From the NCBI RefSeq assembly GCF_009707465.1, contig NZ_CP046120.1, forward strand, positions 1,021,501-1,085,500: 64,000 bases of DNA, written 5' to 3'. The notes beneath the pieces were generated by a model, which worked only from the letters and a program-made list of their open reading frames with translations, ran no database searches and was not told the DNA's origin. The DNA comes from Novosphingobium sp. Gsoil 351 (GTDB lineage Bacteria > Pseudomonadota > Alphaproteobacteria > Sphingomonadales > Sphingomonadaceae). Below are positions 7,823-16,098 of the stretch, piece after piece. A program made the translations under genes and the position numbers. How positions within the stretch are numbered: position 1 is the first letter of the stretch; the number at the start of each line of letters is the position of its first letter.

Positions 7823-10282
7823 TCAGAAGTTGAAGCGCCCTTCGAGGCCATAACTGCGGGTCGGTGCGCGGTAGACCGCGTGCGCGACCGGCAGGATCAC
7901 CACGGCGTCGCTGTTGTAGCGTTCGTTGAACAGGTTCTTGGACCACAACGCGAGATCCCAGCGATCGTTGCCGACGCCCAGCCGCGCATTAACGATGTCG
8001 ATCGGCGAACGGTCGGTATTGGCGAGATTGCGCTGATCGTACCAGATACGGCCAGTGCGGGTGTAGTCCACGCGGGCCAGCAGATTGAGCGTGTTCGACA
8101 CCGGCTGTGTCAGCTGGAAACCCGCGCTTATATTGTAGTTCGGCACGAACGGAATCTTGTTGCCAATGATCGCCGTGCGATCGGCCGGGTCCTGGCTGTC
8201 GATGTCTTTGATCTTGCCGTCGATGACCCCGGCGCCGCCGAATACCGAAAGGACGTCGGTAAGCCGAGCGTTGATGTCGATCTCGGCGCCGTTGATGCGG
8301 GTCTTCTTGATCTGCGAGATCGCCTGAATACCGCCGGTCGGGAAGAATTCGAATTGCTGCGCATTGCTGACGGTGGTGTGAAACACCGCCCCGTTGATGC
8401 TGATCCGCCGGTTGAGCAGCAGTGCCTTGAAGCCGAGTTCATACGAATCGGCGACTTCCTTGTCGTAGCTGTCCTGGACCAGGATATTCGGTAGGCCCTG
8501 GATAAGCACGGCGCGAGTGCCGATGGGGTTGAAACCGCCCGATTTGAAGCTGCGGCCGTATCCGGCGTAGATAGACCCGGACTTTCCGGGGAACTTGTAG
8601 GTCAGCGTGACCTTGGGCTGAAGTTGCCTGAAGGTGCGTTTCTCACGGCATGCCGCAGCGGTGCGGCCAGTGTATGCAACGCACAAGTTGTACGTCGCGG
8701 CGGGCGCGCCGGGCGCAACGCCAAAGAATGGATTGGCGATGTTGGGCGTCTCGGTGCGGATCGTCCGGCGCTCGATATCATAGCGCGCCGCGGCCTGAAA
8801 CTCGATCGCATCGGTGATGTCGAACTGGATGTTGCCGAACGGTGCGATGTTGCGCGCGGTGTAGTGATTGTCGTCGTAATTGACGGTGCCGTTGTTGCTG
8901 TCCGGCCCGTCGATCCCGCGGGTCGGCAGGATCGATCCGCCACCGATCAAGAGCCGCGTGACCGGCGCGACCGGTGCCCCGACCGTCGTTCCTTGAATGA
9001 CAAACGGGGGCAGCAGCCGGCCCATGGCGTCTCGCTGGAGGCGCCCGTTGAGTCCCTGCTCGGTGGTGAAGTCGCGTTTGGAATCGAGGTAGTAGGCGCC
9101 AAGCTGCCAGCGCAGTCGCTGCTCGCTGGGCGAGGTCAGCCGCACCTCCTGGATGAAGGCCTTGTTGGCGATGCGGAACTTCTGGGTGTTGTCGCCGAAG
9201 GCGGCGAGAATATCCAGGTTCAGGCCGGGCGACAACGCGTCCGACACGAATTCATTGCCGGCGAAGGTCCAGGCTCCGTACGGATAGTTCTTCGCTTGGT
9301 AGCGATCGACGATCGTGTTGTACGACGTAACCGAGGTAAGCTTGGCCCACTCAAAATCGTGATCGATCTTGAGCGCCACGCTCCACTTGTCCTGGACGTT
9401 GCGGCCGGGAACATCGGCCGTGTACGGCAGGCTGGTGTCGTCCGTGTCGATCTTCGTCACCGGCACCCCGCCCTGCGTCGACCCCACGACCTGGGCGTTG
9501 AATGCGATCGCGCCGCCGGTGACGTGGCTTGCGGTGCCGCGCAGGTCGAAGCGCGTCATCTCGCTGGCGTCCCAGATCAACCGGGCCCGGCCTTCCTTGC
9601 TGGTCATCCGCATGACCTTTTCGCCGGTGTTGATGTTGGTGAAAGGCCCATCGGTGTCGCTGAGCGCCGCCGACAGCCGGAAGCGCAGCTTGCCCGGAAC
9701 GATCGGGCCGCCGACGCTGACCGAACCCTTTGCGCTCTGCCAATTGCCGTAGCTGGCGCGCACTTGCCCCTCAAGTTCGTCGGTCGGCTCCTTCGTGGTG
9801 ATGACGATCGCCCCGGCCGAGGCGTTGCGGCCATACAGCGCACCTTGCGGGCCTTTGAGCACCTCGATCTGCTGGATGTCGAACAATTCGCCGTTGAATT
9901 CGTTCTGGGTGGCCAACTGGACCCCGTCGATGACGATCGCGACCGCGCCCTCGGACTGACGCACCGAAGTTTGCCCGCGGATGTTCACGAAGAATTCGCC
10001 AGCGTGGTTCGACTTTTCGAACGCGACGTTCGGGGTGAGCGCGAGGAAGTCTTCGGGCCGCGTAATCCCCGCGCGTTCGATCGTCTTCTCGCTGAAGACC
10101 TGGACCGCAACGGGGACTTCGACGAACGACTGATCGCGCTTGAGGCCAGTAACGACGATCGTGGCTTCGTCATCGTCGGGGGTGTTTGCGTCCGCCGGCG
10201 GTGGAGAACTCTGCGCCAAGGCCGGTGCGGCCAAAGGCAGCGTGGAAATCGAGGCGAGTAGGGCGATTGCGCTTTTCGTCAT
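7823..10282 (-). CDS. TonB-dependent outer-membrane receptor
   Basis: 819 residues from ATG 10282 with GAGGGGA upstream. A signal peptide (MTKSAIALLASISTLPLAAPALAQ, cleavage after ALA-Q) precedes a TonB-box-like ATIVVTG. The plug domain has QIEVLKGPQGALYGRNAS and the barrel ends in GLEGRFNF with the C-terminal Phe typical of outer-membrane proteins. It would import the growth substrate of this region, energised by ExbBD-TonB encoded elsewhere. First gene of the leftward operon; a perfect TTTGTATACAAA palindrome lies 47 bp upstream of its start, so regulation with the other TNGTATACNA units is likely. Confidence 0.92.
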   Translation of the reverse strand: MTKSAIALLASISTLPLAAPALAQSSPPPADANTPDDDEATIVVTGLKRDQSFVEVPVAVQVFSEKTIERAGITRPEDFLALTPNVAFEKSNHAGEFFVNIRGQTSVRQSEGAVAIVIDGVQLATQNEFNGELFDIQQIEVLKGPQGALYGRNASAGAIVITTKEPTDELEGQVRASYGNWQSAKGSVSVGGPIVPGKLRFRLSAALSDTDGPFTNINTGEKVMRMTSKEGRARLIWDASEMTRFDLRGTASHVTGGAIAFNAQVVGSTQGGVPVTKIDTDDTSLPYTADVPGRNVQDKWSVALKIDHDFEWAKLTSVTSYNTIVDRYQAKNYPYGAWTFAGNEFVSDALSPGLNLDILAAFGDNTQKFRIANKAFIQEVRLTSPSEQRLRWQLGAYYLDSKRDFTTEQGLNGRLQRDAMGRLLPPFVIQGTTVGAPVAPVTRLLIGGGSILPTRGIDGPDSNNGTVNYDDNHYTARNIAPFGNIQFDITDAIEFQAAARYDIERRTIRTETPNIANPFFGVAPGAPAATYNLCVAYTGRTAAACREKRTFRQLQPKVTLTYKFPGKSGSIYAGYGRSFKSGGFNPIGTRAVLIQGLPNILVQDSYDKEVADSYELGFKALLLNRRISINGAVFHTTVSNAQQFEFFPTGGIQAISQIKKTRINGAEIDINARLTDVLSVFGGAGVIDGKIKDIDSQDPADRTAIIGNKIPFVPNYNISAGFQLTQPVSNTLNLLARVDYTRTGRIWYDQRNLANTDRSPIDIVNARLGVGNDRWDLALWSKNLFNERYNSDAVVILPVAHAVYRAPTRSYGLEGRFNF

Positions 10283-10328
10283 GATGTCCCCTCACGAGAC
10301 CCGGTGGTCCTCCCCACCTGTCGGCGGC

Positions 10329-10340
10329 TTTGTATACAAA
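10329..10340. promoter_or_regulatory. Operator-like palindrome TTTGTATACAAA
   Basis: A perfect 12-bp palindrome between the divergent TonB receptor (start 10282) and MarR-like (start 10438) genes. It matches the FadR-type GntR consensus TNGTnnnACNA. Related sites occur at 11789, 16029, 23147 and 24894. Confidence 0.6.
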
Positions 10341-10437
10341 ATGTGTCGCTTGTTTGCGCCCCGCGAGTCAACTAGAAAGAATTTCGGGGTTTCAAGGCGC
10401 ATTTGTAAGCGTTTATGCAGCTAATTTGCATGTTTTG

Positions 10438-10971
10438 ATGGATACGAGCATGGACGATCAACCCGATGTATACATGACGGCCGACGCCCAGGCGGCAGCG
10501 CTCACCCGCACCGAATTGTCGTTCATCCGCACGATCGAGGCATTCGGCCGCTGGGCCGAGTACCTCCACCTAAGCGTTTCGAGCGCGCGTTTGGGGGTTC
10601 AGGAAATCTGCCTGCTACACTCGATCCGGATGCGTGGCGGCGCGCAGAACCTCTCGGAACTGTTGATGTTTCTCAACCGCACCGATGTGTCGACGATTCA
10701 GTACTCGCTCCGCAAGATCGAGCAGCACGGGTTGATTGAGCGCGTCACCGGACGTAGTCGGCGCGAAGCCGGATACCGTCTGACCGACGAAGGAATCCGC
10801 GCCACCGACGCCTATGCCGCGCTGCGCGACGAGATCCTGCTCGGCCTGATCGACGAGGTGAACGGCTTTACCGCGTCGCTGGGCAGCGCGGCCGCTGCGC
10901 TGGAACGCCTGACCGGACTCTACGATCAGGCCACCCAGACCGTGCTCAACCGCAAGATCATGGTTCGCTGA
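10438..10971 (+). CDS. MarR-like winged-helix regulator (copy A)
   Basis: 177 residues from ATG 10438; ATG 10450 is an alternative. The core has the winged-helix pattern: NLSELLMFLNRTDVSTIQYSL (helix-turn-helix, about residues 75-95), RKIEQHGLIERV (recognition and wing) and SRREAGYRLTDEG. A close paralogue is at 13059-13580. It is divergent from the TonB operon and converges on the hydrolase gene 3 bp away. A 10-bp palindrome ATGTATACAT sits inside its first codons (10466-10475), which could give autoregulation. Ligand unknown; probably the regulator of the adjacent catabolic units or a partner of the GntR protein. Confidence 0.8.
   Translation: MDTSMDDQPDVYMTADAQAAALTRTELSFIRTIEAFGRWAEYLHLSVSSARLGVQEICLLHSIRMRGGAQNLSELLMFLNRTDVSTIQYSLRKIEQHGLIERVTGRSRREAGYRLTDEGIRATDAYAALRDEILLGLIDEVNGFTASLGSAAAALERLTGLYDQATQTVLNRKIMVR
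10466..10475. promoter_or_regulatory. Palindrome ATGTATACAT inside the 5' end of the regulator gene
   Basis: A perfect 10-bp palindrome sharing the GTATAC core with the upstream operator. It overlaps the codons for Val-Tyr-Met. It could be an autoregulatory site or a coincidence of coding sequence. Confidence 0.3.
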
Positions 10972-10974
10972 CGA

Positions 10975-11763
10975 TCATTCGCGGCAGAACTGGCGCAATG
11001 CGTCTGCGATCGTCGATGCGTCGAGGTCGGGCTCGAAGTTGTGGCCGGTGAGTTGCAGCACCCGGGCGCTAGGTTGCAGCTCCGCAGCGCGATCGAGAAA
11101 CGGGTAGAGCACGTCCTCGGGCGCCGCACCAATCATCAACGGCATCTCGAGGCATTCGTAGATGCCTTTGAAATCCTGTGTCCATACCGCGCCGTATGAC
11201 TGCACTCGACCCCACCAGGCCCGCAGTTGATCAGCCATCTCGCGATGGATCAGCATCGGATCGGCGTGGGCGCCGAGGTTCCGCAAATACTCCCAGTTCT
11301 CCAGGAGGTATGCGCCGCTCACCCCCGGAGTGAACGGGATGCCAAAATGCTTGGAAAATTCGTCACGCTCCTCCGCCGTCAACGGCACCGGACCGAGTAG
11401 CGTCATGGTGGCCGCGAGCGCCGCCTCGCTGCCGGCCATGTCGACCGCGATGCAGGCGCCGGTGTGGTGACCCACGAGGTGCGCGCGCTCAATGCCGAGG
11501 TCCGCCAGCGCTTCGCGGAGCCAGCGAGCGTAATCGCTCATCTGCGGCCGGCTGTCCGGATCGGGATCGAACGAGCCGCCGAAACCCGGCGTGTCGAGCG
11601 CAATCAAGTCCCTCCCCCAGTCACCCAGCGCGGCCATGACTTTCAGCCACATCTGGCTCGAACTCGCGGTCTGGTGGAAAAACACCAGTGGGGTGCCACT
11701 TCCCTTGCTGCGGCGATAATGAATCTGGCCACCGCTCGATTCTGCATAACCCTTGCGAATCAT
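10975..11763 (-). CDS. Alpha/beta-hydrolase-fold protein with GHHTG motif (copy B)
   Basis: 262 residues from ATG 11763. It shares with the 3337-4134 protein the loop FFHQTASS (about residue 28), DTPGFGGSF and LVGHHTGACIA (about 95), again with His in place of the nucleophile Ser. Unlike copy A it keeps a plausible catalytic His in GHNFEPD (about 245) and an acidic residue in APEDVLYPF. Retention of GHHTG in two diverged copies argues for a functional subfamily, not decay. The TTGTATGCAG site about 26 bp upstream suggests its own regulated promoter. The RutA-like monooxygenase gene lies just upstream on the same strand. Confidence 0.8.
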   Translation of the reverse strand: MIRKGYAESSGGQIHYRRSKGSGTPLVFFHQTASSSQMWLKVMAALGDWGRDLIALDTPGFGGSFDPDPDSRPQMSDYARWLREALADLGIERAHLVGHHTGACIAVDMAGSEAALAATMTLLGPVPLTAEERDEFSKHFGIPFTPGVSGAYLLENWEYLRNLGAHADPMLIHREMADQLRAWWGRVQSYGAVWTQDFKGIYECLEMPLMIGAAPEDVLYPFLDRAAELQPSARVLQLTGHNFEPDLDASTIADALRQFCRE

Positions 11764-11788
11764 CGACCACCTCCTTTGACTGCAAGAA

Positions 11789-11798
11789 TTGTATGCAG
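11789..11798. promoter_or_regulatory. Imperfect TTGTATGCAG operator-like site
   Basis: Matches the TTGTATACAA-type site at eight of ten positions and lies 26 bp upstream of the hydrolase start, between it and the monooxygenase gene end. Confidence 0.4.
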
Positions 11799-11838
11799 AA
11801 TAGGTCCTGAGCGATAGACCGCTTGCGTTCCGACGGTT

Positions 11839-12906
11839 TCAACCGCCCGCTTGGCGCATCAAGGGCCGCACCTTTTCTCCGAAATCGCGCACTCCGGGTA
11901 CGAAATCCGGCCAGCTGAACAGCATTCCGTCGATACCTGTTTCCTCGGCAATGGCATCCAGCCGGCTGGCGACCGTCTGGGGGCTGCCGGCCACCACCGG
12001 AAAGCTCATGAAGGCGATGTTGCCATCCTCCACCGGCAGACCCAGCGCCTCTTTCATCCGATCCGATGTCCCGCCGACATTGGTGTCCATCGCCGCACTG
12101 GCGAGAATGTTGGCGATCGCGCCCTGGTCCGCCCCGGCGACGATGCGCTGGGCGATCGCCTGGGCTTCGCCGTCGCTCGGAGCGATGATCAGGCCGAGCA
12201 ACGCGTAAGTCCCCACCTGCCGTCCGCGCTCCGCAGCCTTGCCCTTGACCGTTTCGACGATTGTCCGCAGCCGGTCGGGATGGGCCATCACGAAGTTGTG
12301 ATCGCCCATCGCCGCGGTGAACTCGACCCCTTTGGGGCTCTGTCCGGCGCAGACGATGGGCAGATCTCGGCCCGGGAACGGTTGCATCGCGCAGTCCTCA
12401 AGATTGTAGAACTCCGAATGGTGCGTAACCCGGCCATCGCGCCACAGCGCCTTGACGATCTTCAGGTAGTCGGCGGCGAGCTCATAGCGCCGCTCGTAAT
12501 GGGCATCGCTCGGCCATAGGCCCATCTGCACGTATTCAGGCTTGTTCCATCCGGTGACGATGTTGAGGCCACAACGACCGCCGCTGATATCGTCGATGGT
12601 CGCGACCATCCGTGCGCAGATGGCGGGGTGATGAGCCAACAGCGTCACGCTGGGGAACAGTCCGATGGTGTTAGTCGCCGCTGCGAGGCCGGCCATCAGC
12701 GTGAATGACTCCAGGCAGGCGTCCCAATATCCGCTCTCGCCTCCGAAACCGCGGTACTTCATCATCGACAGTACGAAATCGAGTCCCTGACGCTCGGCTT
12801 CCAGCGTGATCTCAAGGTTGTGCTGGTAGCTCGGCAGGTAACGGGGGCTTGTTGTCGATGGAATGTAGCCGTTGCTTCCATTGGGCAAGAATACTCCGAA
12901 TTTCAT
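11839..12906 (-). CDS. RutA-like FMN-dependent monooxygenase (luciferase-like family)
   Basis: 355 residues from ATG 12906, supported by AGGAG 10 bases upstream. Similar to RutA pyrimidine monooxygenase along its whole length: MKFGVFLPNGSNGY at the start, DFVLSMMKYRGFGG, ESFTLMAGLAAATN, DDISGGRCGLNIVTGWNKPEY, VCAGQSPKG and FGEKVRPLM near the end. RutA opens the uracil ring using FMNH2 and oxygen, so a ring-opening or C-N cleaving oxygenation is plausible. No rut genes are nearby, so the substrate is probably different. A reductase must supply FMNH2; the only local candidate (27134-27646) looks broken. Divergent from MarR copy B. Confidence 0.88.
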   Translation of the reverse strand: MKFGVFLPNGSNGYIPSTTSPRYLPSYQHNLEITLEAERQGLDFVLSMMKYRGFGGESGYWDACLESFTLMAGLAAATNTIGLFPSVTLLAHHPAICARMVATIDDISGGRCGLNIVTGWNKPEYVQMGLWPSDAHYERRYELAADYLKIVKALWRDGRVTHHSEFYNLEDCAMQPFPGRDLPIVCAGQSPKGVEFTAAMGDHNFVMAHPDRLRTIVETVKGKAAERGRQVGTYALLGLIIAPSDGEAQAIAQRIVAGADQGAIANILASAAMDTNVGGTSDRMKEALGLPVEDGNIAFMSFPVVAGSPQTVASRLDAIAEETGIDGMLFSWPDFVPGVRDFGEKVRPLMRQAGG

Positions 12907-13058
12907 CGGGCCGCTCCTGTTGCTTTTTCGACGGGAAACGCGGAATTGTTGCTCGCGGGATTTTTCAGTCAATCGAAAAGGTGTGAACTATCTTGGCAGC
13001 ATTCGCGGCGCGCGGTCGCCGAAAGATTGCAGCTGATTTATTGGGAGAGACTACGAAG
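12907..13058. promoter_or_regulatory. Divergent promoter region, monooxygenase / MarR-like copy B
   Basis: A 152-bp divergent spacer. GGGAGA at 13044-13049 serves the rightward gene and AGGAG the leftward one. I see no GTATAC palindrome here, unlike the other units, so control by MarR copy B itself is more likely. Confidence 0.45.
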
Positions 13059-13580
13059 ATGAAACCCAGCGCCGACCGTTACATGTCCGCATCCGAACTC
13101 GCCGCGGTGCTGGTCCGGCTCGAAGTGGCGATGGTTCGCACCATCGAAGGCTTTGCCCGATGGTCGGCCACGCTCCATCGCTGCGTCAGTGGCACCTCGA
13201 TTGGGGCGCAGGAAGTTTGGCTGCTCCACGGCATCCGGATGCGCGGTGGACCTCAGAACTTGTCTGAACTGCTCCAGTTCCTCAATCGCAACGACGTCTC
13301 GACTATCCAGTACTCGCTGCGCAAGATCGAATCGTTCGGCCTGATCGAGCGGGTCACCGGCGGTTCGCGGCGCGAAGCGGGCTATCGACTGACCGAGAGC
13401 GGCGAGGCGGCGACCGGCAACTACGCGGCAGTGCGCGAGGCGGTGCTGGTCGGATTGCTGGAAAACCTGAAGGTAAGCGTCGAGACGATGCAGCGCACAG
13501 CAGAGTCGCTGGAGCAATTGACCGGCATCTATGACCAGACCACCCAGCAAGTGCTAAATCGGAGGAACATGGGCATTTAG
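13059..13580 (+). CDS. MarR-like winged-helix regulator (copy B)
   Basis: 173 residues from ATG 13059. Strongly similar to the 10438-10971 protein: both share MRGGxQNLSELLxFLNR, DVSTIQYSLRKIE and SRREAGYRLT. The winged helix spans about residues 65-115, flanked by dimerisation helices. It is divergent from the RutA-like monooxygenase, which it probably controls, and converges with the EthD-like gene 6 bp away. The arrangement mirrors copy A (a regulator divergent from one catabolic unit and convergent with the next), which supports an ancient duplication. Confidence 0.8.
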   Translation: MKPSADRYMSASELAAVLVRLEVAMVRTIEGFARWSATLHRCVSGTSIGAQEVWLLHGIRMRGGPQNLSELLQFLNRNDVSTIQYSLRKIESFGLIERVTGGSRREAGYRLTESGEAATGNYAAVREAVLVGLLENLKVSVETMQRTAESLEQLTGIYDQTTQQVLNRRNMGI

Positions 13581-13586
13581 GCCCCC

Positions 13587-13946
13587 TTAGCGTACCGGCC
13601 AGGCGACCGCTTCGCATTCAAGGACGTGGTAGTTGACACTCTGATCGGGAGAGTCGGGATCGGGGTCGGCGCCCCAGAGGCGCACCCAATCGCGGGCGAA
13701 GCGGGCTATCTCCGGGTCGCCGAACACGGCGCCCGCCCCGCCTGACCCTTCGATCTCGAGGAGATCAAAGTGGGTGAAGCGTTCGCTACCCAGCACCGCC
13801 CCAGTCACCCGGTAGTTGACATAGCGGTGCACCGCGGGCCGGCCGTTGAAGAATGGATTATCGACCTCGCGCAGCCAAGAATGGTAGGCGTCGAGATCGA
13901 CGTCGGAACGCGGGGTGTAGGTCAAGAGCAAGACCTGGCGCGCCAT
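13587..13946 (-). CDS. EthD-like dimeric alpha/beta-barrel protein
   Basis: 119 residues from ATG 13946, two bases after the cupin stop. The start ARQVLLLTYTPRSDVDLDAYHSWL fits the first strand and helix of EthD/ferredoxin-like dimeric barrels, and FTHFDLLEIEG a following strand. Such proteins are small isomerases, monooxygenases or accessory factors. Third gene of the FAD oxidase unit. Function unknown. Confidence 0.6.
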   Translation of the reverse strand: MARQVLLLTYTPRSDVDLDAYHSWLREVDNPFFNGRPAVHRYVNYRVTGAVLGSERFTHFDLLEIEGSGGAGAVFGDPEIARFARDWVRLWGADPDPDSPDQSVNYHVLECEAVAWPVR

Positions 13947-13948
13947 GA

Positions 13949-14383
13949 TCAGGGGGCTTTGCCGAGCTGGCTGCGAGCGACCGGAATGGGGTAACCTGGG
14001 TTAGGGAAGCAGAAGCACAAGTGCCGGAAGGGCTCGTCGGAGAGCACCCGCCAAACCACACGGCAGCCGCGCGGCATATAATAGCTGTCGCCGGCCCTGG
14101 CGACGATCGTCCCGGTCTCGATCATGAGCGGCGGAAGGTGATACTCGATCTCGCACTCGCCGGAGATGACGTAATGCGCTTCTTCATGGGCAAGCGTCCA
14201 GGGTATCTCCGGTCCCTTGTAGAAGTCCTCGAGATTAAGCTGGAGCGCGGGTTCGTTGATCCCGGTGTTCACCGCACGGAAGCGCGAACCGGGCACGAAG
14301 GGGAATTCCAGATCGGGCTCATCGGCAAGGTCTGCAACATCGTGGCGATAGTGACCGAACTTGCCCCAGACAATTGCGTTCAT
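13949..14383 (-). CDS. Small cupin-domain protein (copy B)
   Basis: 144 residues; ATG 14383 overlaps the FAD oxidase stop by ATGA, indicating translational coupling. WTLAHEEAHYVISGECEIEYHLPP carries two His and acidic positions of cupin motif 1, and SDEPFRHLCFCFPNPGYPIP matches the ending of copy A at 7370-7810. A longer frame to 14680 overlaps the oxidase and lacks support. Role unknown, but the coupling suggests it acts with the oxidase or on its product. Confidence 0.75.
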   Translation of the reverse strand: MNAIVWGKFGHYRHDVADLADEPDLEFPFVPGSRFRAVNTGINEPALQLNLEDFYKGPEIPWTLAHEEAHYVISGECEIEYHLPPLMIETGTIVARAGDSYYMPRGCRVVWRVLSDEPFRHLCFCFPNPGYPIPVARSQLGKAP

Positions 14384-15999
14384 GGCGTCTCTCCGTTTAG
14401 CCCAAGTGCTCCCGGATTCATTAGGCCACGCGGATCCACGATGCCCTTTACTCCTTCGATGAGCCGGGCCAGGCCGTCGTTGTTCATCAGCTCGCGGTAG
14501 GGATAGTATTTGCCGATCTGAAGGTGGAGCGCGCCGAGTTCGTCGAACAGATCGCGCAACTCGTCGCGCAACTTGAGCGCGACCGCGCGACGTTCCTCGT
14601 TCGCGGGGATGTCTTTCCACTTCTCGGCAAATTCCGGCTCGATCAGCGACAGACGAAAATCCCCGAGGCGATCGGCCCAATAGAAACTAGGCTCAATCAC
14701 AAACTCCGGGCCTGAGAAGCAGGTCAGATACGAGGTTTTTATGCCCCACTCCTCCATCAGCGGCTTGCGTGCGGCAAGGAACTCTTCGGTAGTGCGCGCC
14801 GCGGCGATTGCCCGCGACAGCGGAAAGTATCCGTGGACAGGGATCCAGATCTCACCTTCGGAGCCGAGCAAGATCGTCCGCACGCCGCCGAACGGTGCGT
14901 TGCGGAATACAGTGGGGATTGAGTTGGCCATTTCCGACCCACCCTCCTCCACGCAGATTTCCGCCGCGATGTCGGTGTGCTCAGCCGCTACCGTCTCGGT
15001 GTGCGCATCGAGCGTCATGTGCAGCGAATAAGGAACGTCCTTAAGGATGCGCTTGCCTCCGAGCGCCACCTGCGCCGCGCGTTTTAGGCCCTTCAGCCCG
15101 CCCTTGCGCGCGATCTTGCCGACGATCGACAGGCCCTCCTCGAACGTGATGCCCTGCTTCTCGAAACCCGCATTGTAATAGGGATCGAACCCGTAGCACT
15201 CCGAAGCGATGTCCAGCCGGGCGATGCGCACCTGGGCCGCGAGCATGGCATCAAGCGTGTCGAACTTGAACGAGAGATAACCCGTGTGCGGCGGCGTTGT
15301 TACCAGGCGCAACGCCGCCACGGCCTTGACCGCAAAGGCGCCGGTGTCGGCGGTGAAAAGCCCAGTCATGTCAGGTCCAAAATGGCGCCAGAACGGGGTC
15401 GAGTGCTTGTGGGCCCATGACCCGGTGGTAACCACCGTGCCGTCGGCGAGCACCGCCTTGAGCCCGATCACGCTTTCCGCGGCCGTGCCGCCAACGCCCG
15501 AGCCGTGGAACAGGCTGTTCTGGGAAAGCGCGCCGCCGACGGTGGCATACGCGCCCGAGAGGGGACCCCAGTAAGGCGTGCGCACGCCGTGCGGTGCGAG
15601 CGCCTCGTACAACTCCTTCCAGGTGCATCCGGCCTCGACGATCACATACATATCGTCGGCGTTGATCTCGATGATCCGATTCATTCGGCGCATGTCGATG
15701 ACGACGCTGGCTTCGCGGTCGGGCGTGTACCCCCCGGTGTAGCTCATCCCGCCGCCGCGCTGGACGACGGCGTAGCCCGCGCCGGTCGAAGCGGCGACGG
15801 CCTGCGATAGCTCGTCGAGGCTGCCAGGGCGGATCACGAGCGAGGCGACCTCGCGGGCCCGCCACGATAGATCGGTGGAATAGAATTCGCGGGAAGCCGG
15901 GTCGTCGAGGACGTTTTCGCTGCCGAGGACCTGGCGAAGGTGGCTGGCCACACGATTGCCGCCGTCAATGGGCGGGACGACAGGGGCGCTGGTCGCCAT
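14380..15999 (-). CDS. VAO-type FAD-dependent oxidase/dehydrogenase
   Basis: 539 residues from ATG 15999, with TTGGAGA 8 bases upstream; ATGs further up lack a ribosome site. The PP-loop FAD-binding domain is visible: VVQRGGGMSYTGGYTPDREA (about residue 85), VEAGCTWKELYEAL (about 130), VGGALSQNSLFHGSG (about 160). The C-terminal cap ends DPRGLMNPGALGL, as in vanillyl-alcohol oxidase and p-cresol methylhydroxylase flavoproteins. These oxidise para-substituted phenols or 2-hydroxy acids, so a phenolic or hydroxy-acid intermediate is plausible. No cytochrome partner gene is nearby. Divergent from the GntR gene, with TTGTATGCAA between them. Confidence 0.85.
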   Translation of the reverse strand: MATSAPVVPPIDGGNRVASHLRQVLGSENVLDDPASREFYSTDLSWRAREVASLVIRPGSLDELSQAVAASTGAGYAVVQRGGGMSYTGGYTPDREASVVIDMRRMNRIIEINADDMYVIVEAGCTWKELYEALAPHGVRTPYWGPLSGAYATVGGALSQNSLFHGSGVGGTAAESVIGLKAVLADGTVVTTGSWAHKHSTPFWRHFGPDMTGLFTADTGAFAVKAVAALRLVTTPPHTGYLSFKFDTLDAMLAAQVRIARLDIASECYGFDPYYNAGFEKQGITFEEGLSIVGKIARKGGLKGLKRAAQVALGGKRILKDVPYSLHMTLDAHTETVAAEHTDIAAEICVEEGGSEMANSIPTVFRNAPFGGVRTILLGSEGEIWIPVHGYFPLSRAIAAARTTEEFLAARKPLMEEWGIKTSYLTCFSGPEFVIEPSFYWADRLGDFRLSLIEPEFAEKWKDIPANEERRAVALKLRDELRDLFDELGALHLQIGKYYPYRELMNNDGLARLIEGVKGIVDPRGLMNPGALGLNGETP

Positions 16000-16028
16000 C
16001 GCTATCTCCAAAAAACGAGTCGGCATCT

Positions 16029-16038
16029 TTGTATGCAA
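16029..16038. promoter_or_regulatory. TTGTATGCAA operator-like site between FAD oxidase and GntR genes
   Basis: Differs by one base from TTGTATACAA and fits TNGTnnnnCNA. It lies 30 bp upstream of the oxidase start and 61 bp upstream of the GntR start, so it could control both and give autoregulation. Confidence 0.5.
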
Positions 16039-16098
16039 TATTGGCAGACACAACAAGCGACTTGGAGCTAAGACTTAGCGACCGTAAGGGAGTGCTCG

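Noticed and set aside
8624..10261. 545-residue plus-strand frame
   Set aside because: Exactly opposite a well-supported TonB receptor; composition typical of antisense frames in GC-rich DNA.
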